Origin: CAWJTV01 sp963845695
GTDB taxonomy: Bacteria; Planctomycetota; Planctomycetia; Isosphaerales; Isosphaeraceae
Reading direction: 5' to 3'
NCBI GenBank assembly: GCA_963845695.1
Contig: CAWJTQ010000009.1
Location: forward strand, 434,001 to 498,000
Length of the DNA stretch: 64,000 bases
Under the pieces are notes generated by a model, which saw nothing but the letters and a program-made list of their open reading frames with translations, searched no databases and had not been told where the DNA came from. Of this stretch, positions 9,136-18,809 are shown one piece after another (positions within the stretch are counted from its first letter, which is position 1; each line of letters opens with the position of its first letter). The position numbers were made by a program, and so were the translations under genes.

Positions 9136-10496
9136 GTGCTGCCACGTATCGTCACCATCCTGGGCCGCCTCAAGCCAGACCTCGCGGCCGAACTTTCTCC
9201 CGATGCCATCGAGCGGGCATGCCAGGAGGAGAAATACTCCGGCGCAAGCGGCTGCTCGATCCCATGACCACGCTCTACCGGTTCATCCTCCAGATCCTCC
9301 ACGGCAACACCGCCTGCTCGCACACCGTCCATTTCGGCCGATGGAACTTCACCGACTCCGCCTACTGTGCGGCGCGGAAGCGGCTCCCCCTGGGGGTCAT
9401 TCGCCGCCTCGCCGCGCGGATCGCCGACCGCGTCCGCACGTCCACGACGGCCGCGGCGACCTGGCACAACCACCGGGTCTGGCTCCTCGACGGCTCGAGC
9501 TTCTCGATGCCCGACGAGCCCGAATTGCAGGCGGCCTTCGGCCAGCCCGGCGGCCCGCGCAAAGGATGCGGCTTCCCGGTCGCCAAGTTCCTGGCGCTGT
9601 TCGACCTGGCCACCGGCATGCTCCTGCGCGTCGAGCCGGCGCCGTTGCGGTCGCACGAGATGTCGCGATCGGCCGTCGCCACCGCCGGCCTACTCCCCGG
9701 CGACATCGTGCTCGGCGACCGCGGCTTCTGCTCCTTCGCCCACATCGCCACCCTCCTTAACCGCCGGCTGCACGGGGTCTTCCGCGCTCATCAGCGGCGG
9801 ATCATCGACTTCACCCCGGGCCGACCCGGGGCGGCGCGGGGGAAGGCGAAGGGGCCGCACGAGGCGACGATCCGGCCGCACTCGCGATGGGTGAGGTCGC
9901 AGGGCCAATCGGATCAAGTGGTGATCTGGCATAAGCCCAAGCGCAGGCCGATGTGGATGTCTCAGGAGGAGTACAATGCGCTGCCCGAGGAGATCACGGT
10001 GCGCGAGCTGCGGTACAAGGTCCACACGCCGGGATATCGGGTGGGCGAGGTGACGCTGGTGACGACGCTGCTGGACGCGTCGGTGTACCCGGCGGAGGCG
10101 CTGGCGGACCTGTACTTCCGGCGGTGGCAGGTGGAGGTTTATCTGAGAGACTTGAAGATTACATTGAAGATGGATGTGTTGAAGTGCAAGACGGTGGACG
10201 GTGTGCTGAAGGAGCTGGCGGTGTTCGCGCTGGTGTACAACCTGGTGCGGTCGGTGGCGTGCGAGGCGGCCGAGGCCAAGGGTGTGGCGGCGGACCGGAT
10301 GAGCGTGACGGACACGGTGCGGTGGCTGGTGGGAGCGGAAGGGGACGAGGACCTGTCGGTGATCTTGGCGGTGCCCAAGCGGAAGGGACGTGTCGAGCCC
10401 CGAGTGAAGAAGCGCCGGCCGAAGCAGTACCCTCGGATGACCAAGCCGCGCAGGGAACTACGTAACCAGTTGCTGGACAAGAACGTTGCGGCCTAA
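9136..10496 (+). pseudogene. IS4-family transposase with N-terminal frameshift
   Basis: DDE transposase of the IS4 type. The upstream part reads from a GTG at 9136 (LPRIVTILGRLKPDLAAELS, then DAIERACQEEKYS) and, after a one-base loss at about 9240, continues in the frame RRKRLLDPMTTLYRFILQIL to the stop at 10496. A single extra T at the break would restore YSWRKRLLDP. Core motifs: WLLDGSSFSMPDEPEL (first Asp), GDIVLGDRGFCSFAH (second Asp) and LYFRRWQVEVYLRDLK (YREK-like block with Glu). An ATG at 9219 could start a shorter protein that keeps the whole core. The element interrupts the right RAYT flank, since another repeat copy follows at 10535. I did not find certain terminal repeats. Confidence 0.75.
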
Positions 10497-10534
10497 CTTC
10501 GTGGCATTCTGAACTGACACCATTTTTCTGCCCT

Positions 10535-10745
10535 GAAACCTGGTCTGACCCCAAGCTTCTTCCAAGCTTCTTACGGGCCGCGGCGGTCGAGAAGCTGATC
10601 TCGGCCGCGTGACCAGCGCGAAAGAGAACGCCCCGAAGACCTTGCTCGTAAACGGGTTAAGAAATCATGCACAGAAAACAAGACTCTCGACGTTAGTAGT
10701 ACAGAGCACCCTACGGGTCCGTGCGCAGCCCAAGCGTGAAGCGAT
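10535..10745. repeat. right-most RAYT-flank repeat copy, then gene-free spacer
   Basis: GAAACCTGGTCTGACCCC at 10535-10552 repeats the flank unit, followed by CAAGCTTCTTCCAAGCTTCT. From 10571 to 10745 there is no gene that I can support. Confidence 0.6.
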
Positions 10746-13619
10746 CTAGAGCGTACTACCGCGCTGTGGCGGGGCGACGCGCGCGACGAATCCATTGCTG
10801 AAGACCACCAGGACCTCCTGGGGGGAAATCGCCGGGAAGCAGGCGACGGCCGATGAGAAGCTCGAGTTCGACAGCGATCGGTAGGGTTGAAACCGTTCGG
10901 GGCTAGATCTCAGCCAATCGATCCGGGTCCTTGAGACGGCTGCGACCGTTCCGACGCCCGAGCGGGTCGCGGCCACGTAGCCGCCCTCGATCGTGGCGAC
11001 GCGCCACGCCACGTTTTCGAGCACCCCGTCTTCCATGTGGAAGTCGGAGGCATTGAGCGCGCCGTGCTGGTCCAGCCCAATCAGGCCGACGAAGGTCGAG
11101 GCATTCGTCCAGGTCAGGGAGACGGAATGCAAGGGGTGGGTCCCGGACGCCGCGGGGCACCAGGTGGGCCCGGTCCGGTAGCGCCGACGGCCGCAGTCAT
11201 CGAACAGGACCCAGCAAGGTCCGTCATGGGTGAGCACGACGAAGGGGTCGAGTGAAGAATCGCACGAAGGCCCGGCGGGGAGCAGGAGCGCGGTTGCGGG
11301 AGGCTCTCCCAGGGCGTGTGCGAACGACAGGCGAGACCGGGGCATCCACGAAGCGGCTTCCACGATGATCAGGTCGATGCCGTCGCCCAGGCCGACCAGC
11401 CAGTCCGCTCCCCAGGGCAGCACGGGGGTAATCCAACTCGTCAGGAAGGCGGGGAAATGGCCGTCGGGGCCCGTCTGGAATGTGCCATCGGGTCGGCGCA
11501 GGGAGCAGGTGAGCATGGCGCCGTACTCGTTCTGTCGGAGGGCGACAATCGCCTGGCCTTCCGCGTCGACCGCCAGGGCCCGGGCCGCGCCAGGACCCTT
11601 GGCAACGGGGACGATCTGGTTGCGACCGGGACGGAAGCTGACTACCTTGCCGTTGTCGAAGGCGAGGAACAGCTCGCTCGTCGCCGACGCCTGGGCCGCG
11701 GCCGTGACCATGCCACGACCCACCTGAATGCCCTGTAAGCGCGGGTCCCGTCCCGCCGAGGAATCCCGATCTGGCGACAGCGATCGCCGCTGAGCGGCGA
11801 TCGCGGCGAACTGGGCGTCTCGCACGAATGCGGCCGTCCAGAGCGACGCCTCGCCGAAGAGGTTCGAGATCCCGGTCGCGGCCGGCCGGCCGATCTGGAG
11901 ATCCTGTGTGAGTCGGCCGGCCAGGGCCAGAAGGGCTCGGTCGCGCACCTCCTCGGCGAAGGGGGCCAGGTCTCGTGTGCCGGCGACCAGCAGAGCCGTC
12001 GTGTTATAGAAGGTCGCGGCGTCGCCGTCGGAGCCGACCGATCGGAAGAGCGCATCGGCCTCGTCGAGCAGTACCCGGATCGGTCCGATCGCGCCCCGGT
12101 CCGCGTGGATCAGGGCCAGCTCCAGGGCACAGAGTGTGGCGTTGCCGCCGGGCCGACGGTCCCAGCCCGCCTGGAAGGCCACGACCGCCCGGTCCGTTCT
12201 CCGGGCCTTGTGGATGAGGATCAGGCCGGCGTGGTAGTGGTCCGGGGGCACGCTGGACGTCGCGTGCCGCGCGGCCCACTCATATTCGGCGACGGCGGCG
12301 TCCTCCTCGCCAATGCGGCGCAAGAGGTCACCGGCCGACTCGTGCCGGCCGAGCTGGCGGTAGAGCTCGATCGCCTTGTCGGCCTCGCCGGCGGCCTCGA
12401 ACGCCTGGGCGGCCGCGGCCAGGTCGTTGATCTTCTTCCAGTAGAGGATCGCCGCGTCGCGATGCAGGCCGCCACGCTGGAGCGCCTGGGCGGCCAGGCG
12501 GTCATCGCCCAGGAGTTTCCCATAGATGTAGGCCGCGCGGCGGAAATCGCCGTCCCGGATGGCCTGCTCGGCGGCCTTGCGGTATTCGCGGGTCAACGCT
12601 TCGACCAGGTCCGGACGGGCGCGCCAGACCCCGACTGGCTGGCCGCGCGCCGGCCGCCCCAGCAGATCCCGGAGATTATAGATCGCGCGACTCCAGGGGA
12701 GCCGATTCCCCCAGCCGACGCTCCGGTTCCGCGAGTCGGCTGGTGCCATCGGGAAGGCATGCCGCAGCGCACGCGACGGGTCTCCCTCGCGGAACTCGTG
12801 AAGCAGCTTGCTGACCAGTGCCGAGTGATCGATCCACTCCCACTGGAGCTTCTCCTTGAATGCCGAGAAGCCCGCGCCGGCTCGGCCGGCGAGCCCCTTC
12901 AGCGCATCGGCCAGACCGTGGAGGCCCGACATGAGGCCCCCGCCGGTGGCTTCGCCGGACACGTCCGCTCCCGGTCCTTCCGCCGTGGGATCGCGCATTC
13001 CGGACTGATGCGGACGATCCCGTTCTTCTTCGGTATCGGCCTCGTCCGGGTTCGGTTCGGTTTCACCGCGCGAGCCCCCGGCCCGCGATCCGGGGCGGCG
13101 GAGATCCTGCTCGAATTCCCGGTAGAGTGCCTCGGGAGGGACATCCGGCACTTCCCAGGCGATCTCGGCGAGCCGATCAGCGAGCCGGCGCGGCTCCGGC
13201 AGGGGTGCCCAGGGACGCCGGGGCCGCGGATCGGCCGTCACGAGTTTGGCCAGGTCAACCGCGCCACGACGATCGAACCGAAGGATGCGACCACCCGGCA
13301 GGAAAACCAGTCCGCCGTCGCGCACCAGTCCGGCCGCCTCGTCATCCAGGAGGGCCGGGACGAGCTCGGCGTCGACGGGCAGATAGAAGTCTTCGGCCAG
13401 CTCGCGGAGGCGGGTCGCGCCCGAGACGGGATGGGTCGTCGGTCGCTCGAGCTTGAGCAAGAAACCGCCGGCGACGTCGAAGACGCGGCCCGACGGGTCG
13501 ATTTTCAGTCGCGTGCAGACCGCCAGCAGCACGGACGCATCCCGTGTGGGCAAGAACAGAGCGGACGCCGAGCCGACGGCCGATCGACGACGGAGCTCGA
13601 ATGGGACCTGCACCGTCAT
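10746..13619 (-). CDS. TPR plus beta-propeller protein of the MoxR-vWA ternary system (bpX6-like N-terminus)
   Basis: Last gene of the operon, about 957 residues from the ATG at 13619 (MTVQVPFELRRRSAVGSASA). Residues 1-165 form an alpha/beta domain (GGFLLKLERP, GGLVFLPGGRILRFD) that I match, tentatively, to the bpX6 type of N-terminal domains known from MoxR-vWA-beta-propeller ternary systems. A low-complexity acidic linker follows (about 170-220), then a helical repeat region (about 330-560) with AAYIYGKLLGDDRLAAQALQ and AIELYRQLGRHESAGDLLRR, and a C-terminal beta-propeller (about 620-950; LFLAFDNGKVVSFRPG, RALAVDAEGQAIVALRQ). The start overlaps the stop of the upstream gene (ATGA), which argues for translational coupling. 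This frame is intact, unlike its three partners. Function is predicted to be NTP-dependent conflict or signalling; no catalytic residues are visible. Confidence 0.75.
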   Translation of the reverse strand: MTVQVPFELRRRSAVGSASALFLPTRDASVLLAVCTRLKIDPSGRVFDVAGGFLLKLERPTTHPVSGATRLRELAEDFYLPVDAELVPALLDDEAAGLVRDGGLVFLPGGRILRFDRRGAVDLAKLVTADPRPRRPWAPLPEPRRLADRLAEIAWEVPDVPPEALYREFEQDLRRPGSRAGGSRGETEPNPDEADTEEERDRPHQSGMRDPTAEGPGADVSGEATGGGLMSGLHGLADALKGLAGRAGAGFSAFKEKLQWEWIDHSALVSKLLHEFREGDPSRALRHAFPMAPADSRNRSVGWGNRLPWSRAIYNLRDLLGRPARGQPVGVWRARPDLVEALTREYRKAAEQAIRDGDFRRAAYIYGKLLGDDRLAAQALQRGGLHRDAAILYWKKINDLAAAAQAFEAAGEADKAIELYRQLGRHESAGDLLRRIGEEDAAVAEYEWAARHATSSVPPDHYHAGLILIHKARRTDRAVVAFQAGWDRRPGGNATLCALELALIHADRGAIGPIRVLLDEADALFRSVGSDGDAATFYNTTALLVAGTRDLAPFAEEVRDRALLALAGRLTQDLQIGRPAATGISNLFGEASLWTAAFVRDAQFAAIAAQRRSLSPDRDSSAGRDPRLQGIQVGRGMVTAAAQASATSELFLAFDNGKVVSFRPGRNQIVPVAKGPGAARALAVDAEGQAIVALRQNEYGAMLTCSLRRPDGTFQTGPDGHFPAFLTSWITPVLPWGADWLVGLGDGIDLIIVEAASWMPRSRLSFAHALGEPPATALLLPAGPSCDSSLDPFVVLTHDGPCWVLFDDCGRRRYRTGPTWCPAASGTHPLHSVSLTWTNASTFVGLIGLDQHGALNASDFHMEDGVLENVAWRVATIEGGYVAATRSGVGTVAAVSRTRIDWLRSSPERFQPYRSLSNSSFSSAVACFPAISPQEVLVVFSNGFVARVAPPQRGSTL

Positions 13620-15405
13620 GGGCCGCTCCTTTCTCCCTGCTCGGCCGACCACAATACGCGAGCCAGTTGTTCGGCGGCGTGAGGCGTCAACTCGCCTCCG
13701 ATCAGCCGGCTCGAACCCAGGCGCGTGCCGTCTGGCATCCAGGCGGCGAATTCCTGCCCGGACGCGTAGAACATGCTGATCAACTCGCCGTCGCGGTCCA
13801 GTACGGCCAGATGATTATACTGGTCGATCAGGATCCGTAGCGTCGCATGCTCGACGACTCGCTGGAACCGGAACTGATCGTATCGAGCGTCGCTCTTGAG
13901 CCTTGGGAAGCTCCGCGATTCCGCGATCACGCCACCAAGCTCCTGGAAGGTCTGGGCGGGGGCTCGGTGGTCCACTTCGAGTCGTCCCCGATCCCAGCGG
14001 ATCAGGCACATCGACTGCGGGCGACGTGGTCCGGTCCGATCGAATTCGCTGACGAGCAGACAGGACTGGCCCAGCGACGCGAAGTGGATCCAGACCTCCT
14101 CCCGAACCGTGACGAAAACCGGTGGACGATCGCCGGGGACATCGCGGACCTCGACCTGCTGATCGTTGATCCGTCGGGCGAACCGCCGTCCATCTCGAGA
14201 CAGGGTGAATGAGTTGTCGGCCAGCGAATTCTCGGGGAGGGAAAGCATCCCCAGCACAGTGGCACGCGAGAGCGAGAGGAACATGATGTCCACAGCCGGC
14301 GCACGGCGGGCTCGCATTGCCAGGATGTCGCCGCCCTGGCACAGATGGGCGATCTGCGTGCCCTTCAACGCGGGGCGGCCGTCGGAGAGAGGCGTCAACG
14401 CGCGGACCACTCCCGATCCCTGGCGATACTTCAAAGTCCCCGTCCTCGCGTCGAGGCTGACGACGAGTCGGTCCCGAACGGCCTCTCGATCGCTCAGGTC
14501 ACGAATCAGCAAGGGTGAGCACGACACTCGTGCGGACACTCGATCGAAAGCGGCCTTCGCTCGCGGTGTCACTCGCCCCTTGGTCCCGGATTCGGCCAGA
14601 TCCAAGGCCAAGCACGTCTGATCGTGGGACCTGGGACGTCCGGCGATCGCGTGCAAGTCGGCGTAATAGGACCAGGAAATCGCGGAGTCGCGCAGGTCCA
14701 ATCGGTGGAGGACGCAGGTCCGCGCGATGAAGTCGTAATGGGCGAGCACGGGACCTCCCTGGAAGTCCTCACCCACGCGGACAAATCCGCCGACAACCCC
14801 GATGATGGTGTGAACCTCCCTCAGGACCTGGCCGTCAACGATGGGTTGGGGGAGGACCTCGGTCTCGTCAACATCGAGGCGGCAAGCGGCCAGCAGACCA
14901 TGCCGCCCCGCGATCAGAACCCGCTCCCCGATTTCGTCGAAATCGACATGACATCTCGCTTCCCCATGGGACGAATGGATGCCGTCCAGAATCCCAGTAC
15001 GGAACGGGAATGGGATCGGATCGAGGTCTCCGCGCCAGGGCTTCGGCTGGCCATGGGATTTCACGATCGTACCGAGTGTCGCAGCGCCGGCGAGCAATCC
15101 CAGATCGACCCGGCTCCGACCCAGGACGACGGGCCAGCCGTGCCGCAACTCGGCCAGCTCGACCTGCCCGCCGGAGTCCACCGAGACGGCGAAGAGCCGG
15201 GTGCCCGCGTTCCCCGACGAGAGGCGTGCCGCAGCCGCAACGTCGGGTTCGCCCAGGCTGCGCGGGTGGGTCAGGAGGACGACGTCGCGCCGCGCGCCGG
15301 CATTGGCTCGGAGGAGCCTGTCCAGCATCCGGCCCGGGTGGGGAGATAAATCACTGGCCTCCAAGAGCTCGGCGAGCTCGTCCGGGCCGAGCTTCACCAG
15401 GTTGA
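13616..15405 (-). CDS. beta-propeller half of the vWA-propeller protein (downstream of a frameshift)
   Basis: Reading from about 15405 to the stop at 13616. The first part, RFNLVKLGPDELAELLEASD and RRDVVLLTHPRSLGEP, is the C-terminal half of the vWA domain that starts in the gene at 15351-16457; GTRLFAVSVDSGGQVELAEL is its last strand region. The remainder (about 480 residues) is a beta-propeller with repeated strand patterns (ERVLIAGRHGLLAACRLDVD, IVGVV-like and LLVSEFDRTG blocks). A single missing base near 15398-15405 separates the halves; restoring it gives one protein of about 945 residues. ATGA overlap with the next gene at 13619. Either a sequencing indel, a real frameshift or recoding could explain the break. 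Confidence 0.65.
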
Positions 15406-16457
15406 ACCGGCTCGCCGGCGTTTCCGGTGGTCGCCAGCCGGATCGCGATCCGTCGGCGCATGGCCTGGCGGGCCAGGGCCATCGCGGCGCTGGCCAGGAC
15501 CAGCCGCACGTCGCCCCAGGTTCGTACCCCCTGGTCCAGCAGCAGAACGATCTCCTCGGCGACCGGCTGCCGCGGGGTCTCGCGGTGGAAGTAGAGCAGC
15601 TCGCGCTCGGCGAATCGGCGGAGGAACTCCTCGTTCTCCAGGGCGAACTGGATCGGCAGGATCTGCTCGGGCGATCCCCGGGTCGTGAGGTCCGAATAGC
15701 CATCGGTCTGAAGCGCGGCGCGATCGAGCCGGCGGGGCGGCAGGCTCAGCGCTCCTTCGAGCCGGCTGATCAGAAGAGTTGCACCGGCGAGCCGGGGGCG
15801 ACGCTCCACCTCGGAAAGGGCCCCCGCCAGGTCGCGCGGCGGGAACGGGACCAGGCGATCCTCGATCGTCTCGACGGGTCCCCGGCCGTGTTTCAACCAG
15901 TGCCGGATCGCGTGATCCGAAAGCGTATCGAGCTCGCGGGCGACCCGCGCCTCGAATTCGGAGGGCTCCAGGCCGGGCTGCTCGGCATAATCCATGGCGC
16001 CGAGCATCGGGTGGCTCAGGACCATCTGGGGAATCCAGCCTCCGCCGTTCAAGAGCTGGAGGACATCGGACAGCTCGGGAGGCTCGGCGACGCCCCGGAT
16101 GTCTCGACAGAGCCAGGCGCACAGGGCGCCGGCGTTGCGCAGCGGACTCTTCAGATCTCGGAACGGCTCGGCGATCCGGTCCACGTGATGGTTCGAACCC
16201 TTTCCCACGGCGCGCTCGCCCAGGCCGATCAGGTAGAGGAGGTGCAGGACGCACCCGAAGGCCAGCGGCGGTTCCCCCGCGTTCAAGAGACCTTCGAGGA
16301 ACCGGGCGATCTCGGGCGCGAAGGCGAAGGTCCGGCCGGCGTCAGGTCCGTCCAGGAACTCGACGGCCTCGCCGTACTGGGCCCATCGGAACCCGCCGAG
16401 CGACCGGCAGTACGCCGCGGGGATCTGAAGATAGAGCGCCGCGCGTCGATGATTCAT
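15351..16457 (-). CDS. vWA-domain protein of the MoxR ternary system, N-terminal half
   Basis: Starts at 16457 (MNHRRAALYLQIPAAYCRSL), its ATG overlapping the upstream stop. The first 270 residues are helical (WAQYGEAVEFLDGP, LHLLYLIGLGER, HPMLGAMDYAEQPGLEPSEF). Then comes a vWA fold beginning ELLYFHRETPRQPVAEEIVL and LLLDQGVRTWGDVRL. In active vWA domains this position holds the DxSxS metal site; here it is DQGVRTWG, so metal binding is probably lost or altered. The frame ends artificially in GEPVQPGEARPGRARRALGG because of the indel near 15400; the true continuation is the protein at 13616-15405. Partner of the MoxR ATPase, by analogy with MoxR-vWA chaperone pairs. Confidence 0.7.
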   Translation of the reverse strand: MNHRRAALYLQIPAAYCRSLGGFRWAQYGEAVEFLDGPDAGRTFAFAPEIARFLEGLLNAGEPPLAFGCVLHLLYLIGLGERAVGKGSNHHVDRIAEPFRDLKSPLRNAGALCAWLCRDIRGVAEPPELSDVLQLLNGGGWIPQMVLSHPMLGAMDYAEQPGLEPSEFEARVARELDTLSDHAIRHWLKHGRGPVETIEDRLVPFPPRDLAGALSEVERRPRLAGATLLISRLEGALSLPPRRLDRAALQTDGYSDLTTRGSPEQILPIQFALENEEFLRRFAERELLYFHRETPRQPVAEEIVLLLDQGVRTWGDVRLVLASAAMALARQAMRRRIAIRLATTGNAGEPVQPGEARPGRARRALGGQ

Positions 16458-17264
16458 GGCCGGCGGCCTCCTTCCGCTCGTCCAGGCGTGATGCCCGCGC
16501 AGGCCAGGCGGATGGCGGCACGGCTCAGCGGCTGGAACGCCTCCCGCGGAATCAGTTCAGGCCCCTGGTTGTCCAGGAGAACCAGGTCGTCCGGTCGGGC
16601 CCCGACGACGCGGCGGATCGCCGATTCGGAAAGCTCCGGGTCAACTCGGAAGCCAATCGGGATCAGCAAGTCCACCCCCCAGAACCGCGAGTCGCCCCGT
16701 GTCGTCGGCAGCCTCCCGGATGGGCCGAGAACCAGGACCTCGGCCACCTCCGGGTCTCCGTCAGAGTGGGAGATCCAGACCGCAGTGAGGGCGGCGATCC
16801 GGGCCGTGGTCTCCCGCTCGGCCCACTCGGCCAGCCCGGCGAGACGGCATGAGACCGCAGCGGCCACCTGGGGTTGAGAGCCGCCGGTCACGCACCAACC
16901 GGAGCGGGACCGGGCACGGCGGGATGTCCGCGGGCCGCGCTGCCGACATCGGCCGAGGGAGTAGAACGCGGTCCAGCAGAATGCCTCCCGACCCGTCGCC
17001 GATCGGGAGTCCGAAGGCCGGCAGGTGCTCGCCCGGCCGATACCAGTGGCCGTTCCGTCGCGCGAAGATCTCGACTCGCGACAACGGCAGGAGCCGTTCG
17101 ATGAGGATCTGCCGCGCCTCTTCCGACTCCGATCCCCAGCAGACCCAGGCGCGGTCCCCCACGATCGACACGCGGATCCCCGGCCGACGGCGGAGGTCGG
17201 CCAGGATCGGCAAGTCCCGGGCCGGAATGCTGGCACAGCCGACGTCCTGCCATTGTGCGTTCAT
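16454..17264 (-). CDS. bpX-like protein of the ternary system (possibly bpX2), frameshifted
   Basis: Reconstructed from two frames. The start at 17264 (MNAQWQDVGCASIPARDLPI) continues with IRVSIVGDRAWVCWGSESEE, VEIFARRNGHWYRPGEHLPA and FGLPIGD; a shift near 16895-16905 leads into VTGGSQPQVAAAVSCRLAGL, then ARIAALTAVWISHSDGDPEV, VLVLGPSGRLP and a C-terminal stop at 16454. The total is about 269 residues. The motif series strand-RAWVxW, then LLPLSRVEIF, then GxWYRPGxHLPAFGxP is what I remember of bpX-type proteins of MoxR-vWA-beta-propeller systems; the exact subtype is not secure. It lies between the MoxR gene (113 bp upstream) and the vWA gene (4-bp overlap). No catalytic residues are apparent; a peptide- or effector-binding role has been suggested for such domains. 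Confidence 0.6.
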
Positions 17265-17294
17265 CGTCCTCGACTTTCCGGAGGAATCGCGTAG

Positions 17295-17345
17295 GTCAGG
17301 CTTTCCGGCCTGACGGAGCCAGTTCGTCAGGCTGGACGGCCTGAC
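17295..17345. repeat. twin hairpins in the MoxR-bpX intergenic gap
   Basis: GTCAGGC-TTTCCG-GCCTGAC at 17295-17314 and GTCAGGC-TGGACG-GCCTGAC at 17326-17345: two 7-bp stems with 6-nt loops. They lie in the only real gap of the operon. They may be an attenuator or RNA-stabilising structure, or a dispersed planctomycete repeat; no T-run follows. Confidence 0.6.
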
Positions 17346-17377
17346 CTTACCGTGTTGCAGGGGTCATGCCTCTTCGG

Positions 17378-18504
17378 TTATCCGATCCGTTTCAAGAGAT
17401 CGCCGACGCGGTTGGCCAGGTGTTTGCGAGCATCGTCGTCGGCGACCCAGGCGGCACGATCGGACAGCTCGGCCAACTGCTCGCGGGCCCGGGCCAGGGC
17501 CGCCAGGCTCAGAGATCGAGACTGGACCTCACCAGCGAGGTCGTCGAGCTGGCGAGCGAGCTCCTCGGGGTCGACGCGGTCGGGGACCGTGGCCAAGGGG
17601 TGAGCGTCGGGCTCCTGGGCGTGCGGCGCGATTGTCCCGGCGATCAGCGCGGCCAGCGGCGCGACCTGTTCCTCCCGGTCCCAGACGTATCGGAGCACCC
17701 AGAAGTCCGTGACCCGAGCGTCGCACCGTCGGCAGAGCACGGCCGAAGCCGCAACCAGCTTCAGCACCTTGACGGCGCGACGGTCCGTCAAGGCGACCCC
17801 CAGATCGCGCACCTTGGAGACCAGCTCGGCGTACCGCTCAAGGATCCCGGACAACTCGACCCGGTAGACCTCGCGCGCAGGTCGCGCAGGTCGGCCGCCG
17901 AGACCGAGGACTCCAGCGGGATGGCTCGCTCCAGCTCCCAGCCGGCCTCGAGCAGCCGCGGCATCTCCTCGCGCCTGAGGTTGTCCACATGGCAACGGAG
18001 CAGGAACCGGTCGAAGAGCGCCCGCAGTGCCTCATCTTCCGGCAGATGGTTCGACGCCGCGAACAAGGAAAGCAATGGGAGTTGGTGCGTCTCGGCACCC
18101 CGCCGGTAGATCCGCTCGTTGAGTACCGTGAGCAAGTTGTTCAGAATGGCGCTATTGGCGTTGAAGAGCTCGTCGAGAAAGATGAACTCCGCTTCTGGGA
18201 GCATTCCCGTGGTCACCGTGACCACAGTCCCCTCCCGAAGACGGGCCAGGTCGATCGGGCCGAAGACTTCATTCGGCTCGGAGAACCGGGTCAGCAGATA
18301 CTCGAAGTAGCTCCCTCGGACCGCCCTGGCGAACTGACGGATCAGGGCCGACTTGGCGGTCCCTGGCGGTCCGTGAAGGAACAGGTGCTCGCCCGCGGTG
18401 ACCGCCAGTGCGATCAAGTCGACGACCTCGTCGCGACCGACGAACCGTCGTTTCAGCGGCTCGATGACCTCGGTCCGCAGCCGGTCCACTGTAGGCTCCC
18501 TCAT
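17378..18504 (-). CDS. MoxR-family AAA+ ATPase, frameshifted near 17880
   Basis: First gene of the operon. The ATG at 18504 gives MREPTVDRLRTEVIEPLKRR. Walker A is GPPGTAKSALIRQF (about residues 43-56), Walker B is AEFIFLDELFNANSAI, sensor 1 lies in FAASNHLPEDEALRALFDRF, and the arginine-containing DRFLLRC follows. This is the compact MoxR pattern (RavA/MoxR clade). After SSVSAADLRDLRA the frame changes to REVYRVELSGILERYAELVS and the alpha-helical lid (LTDRRAVKVLKLVAASAVLC) runs on to a C-terminal coiled helix and the stop at 17378. Total about 375 residues. MoxR ATPases work as chaperones with vWA partners, here the gene at 15351-16457. The break lies in a GCGC-rich stretch (CGCGCGCAG). Confidence 0.8.
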
Positions 18505-18809
18505 TGCTCCGCCTCTTCCGCATGATCTGCGGGTATTCACCCAGATCAACTCGTCGTGGATCGGTTCGCGTGAGTCTCACTCGTTTGAGGCGCGACCGTC
18601 CGAGATCGGATCCTGCCGTCGTTCGATAGGCACCTCCCGGCCTGGACGCGAATCGCCGTGGAGGGGCTTTTCTCGGTGCGCGGAGTCTCCCTGATAGAGT
18701 ATAAGGCATCGCGCGCCACAACGGCATGTCCCCCCAGAAATGGAATCCCGCCCCCAGCGTCGCGGTCCCTCGGCACAAGGGTCGGATCGAAAGGGAGGTG
18801 CGCGCCTCT

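Noticed and set aside
12105..13682. Long plus-strand frame of 525 codons inside the propeller gene region
   Set aside because: It is the antisense of a gene with clear domain structure and codon bias on the minus strand; high GC gives long antisense frames.
15351..15420. Ribosomal recoding site in the vWA-propeller gene
   Set aside because: No slippery heptamer or convincing downstream structure could be seen, and equal breaks in neighbouring genes favour indels.
14979..16877. Plus-strand frame of 632 codons
   Set aside because: Antisense of the vWA and bpX-like genes, Arg/Pro/Gly-rich, with no motifs.
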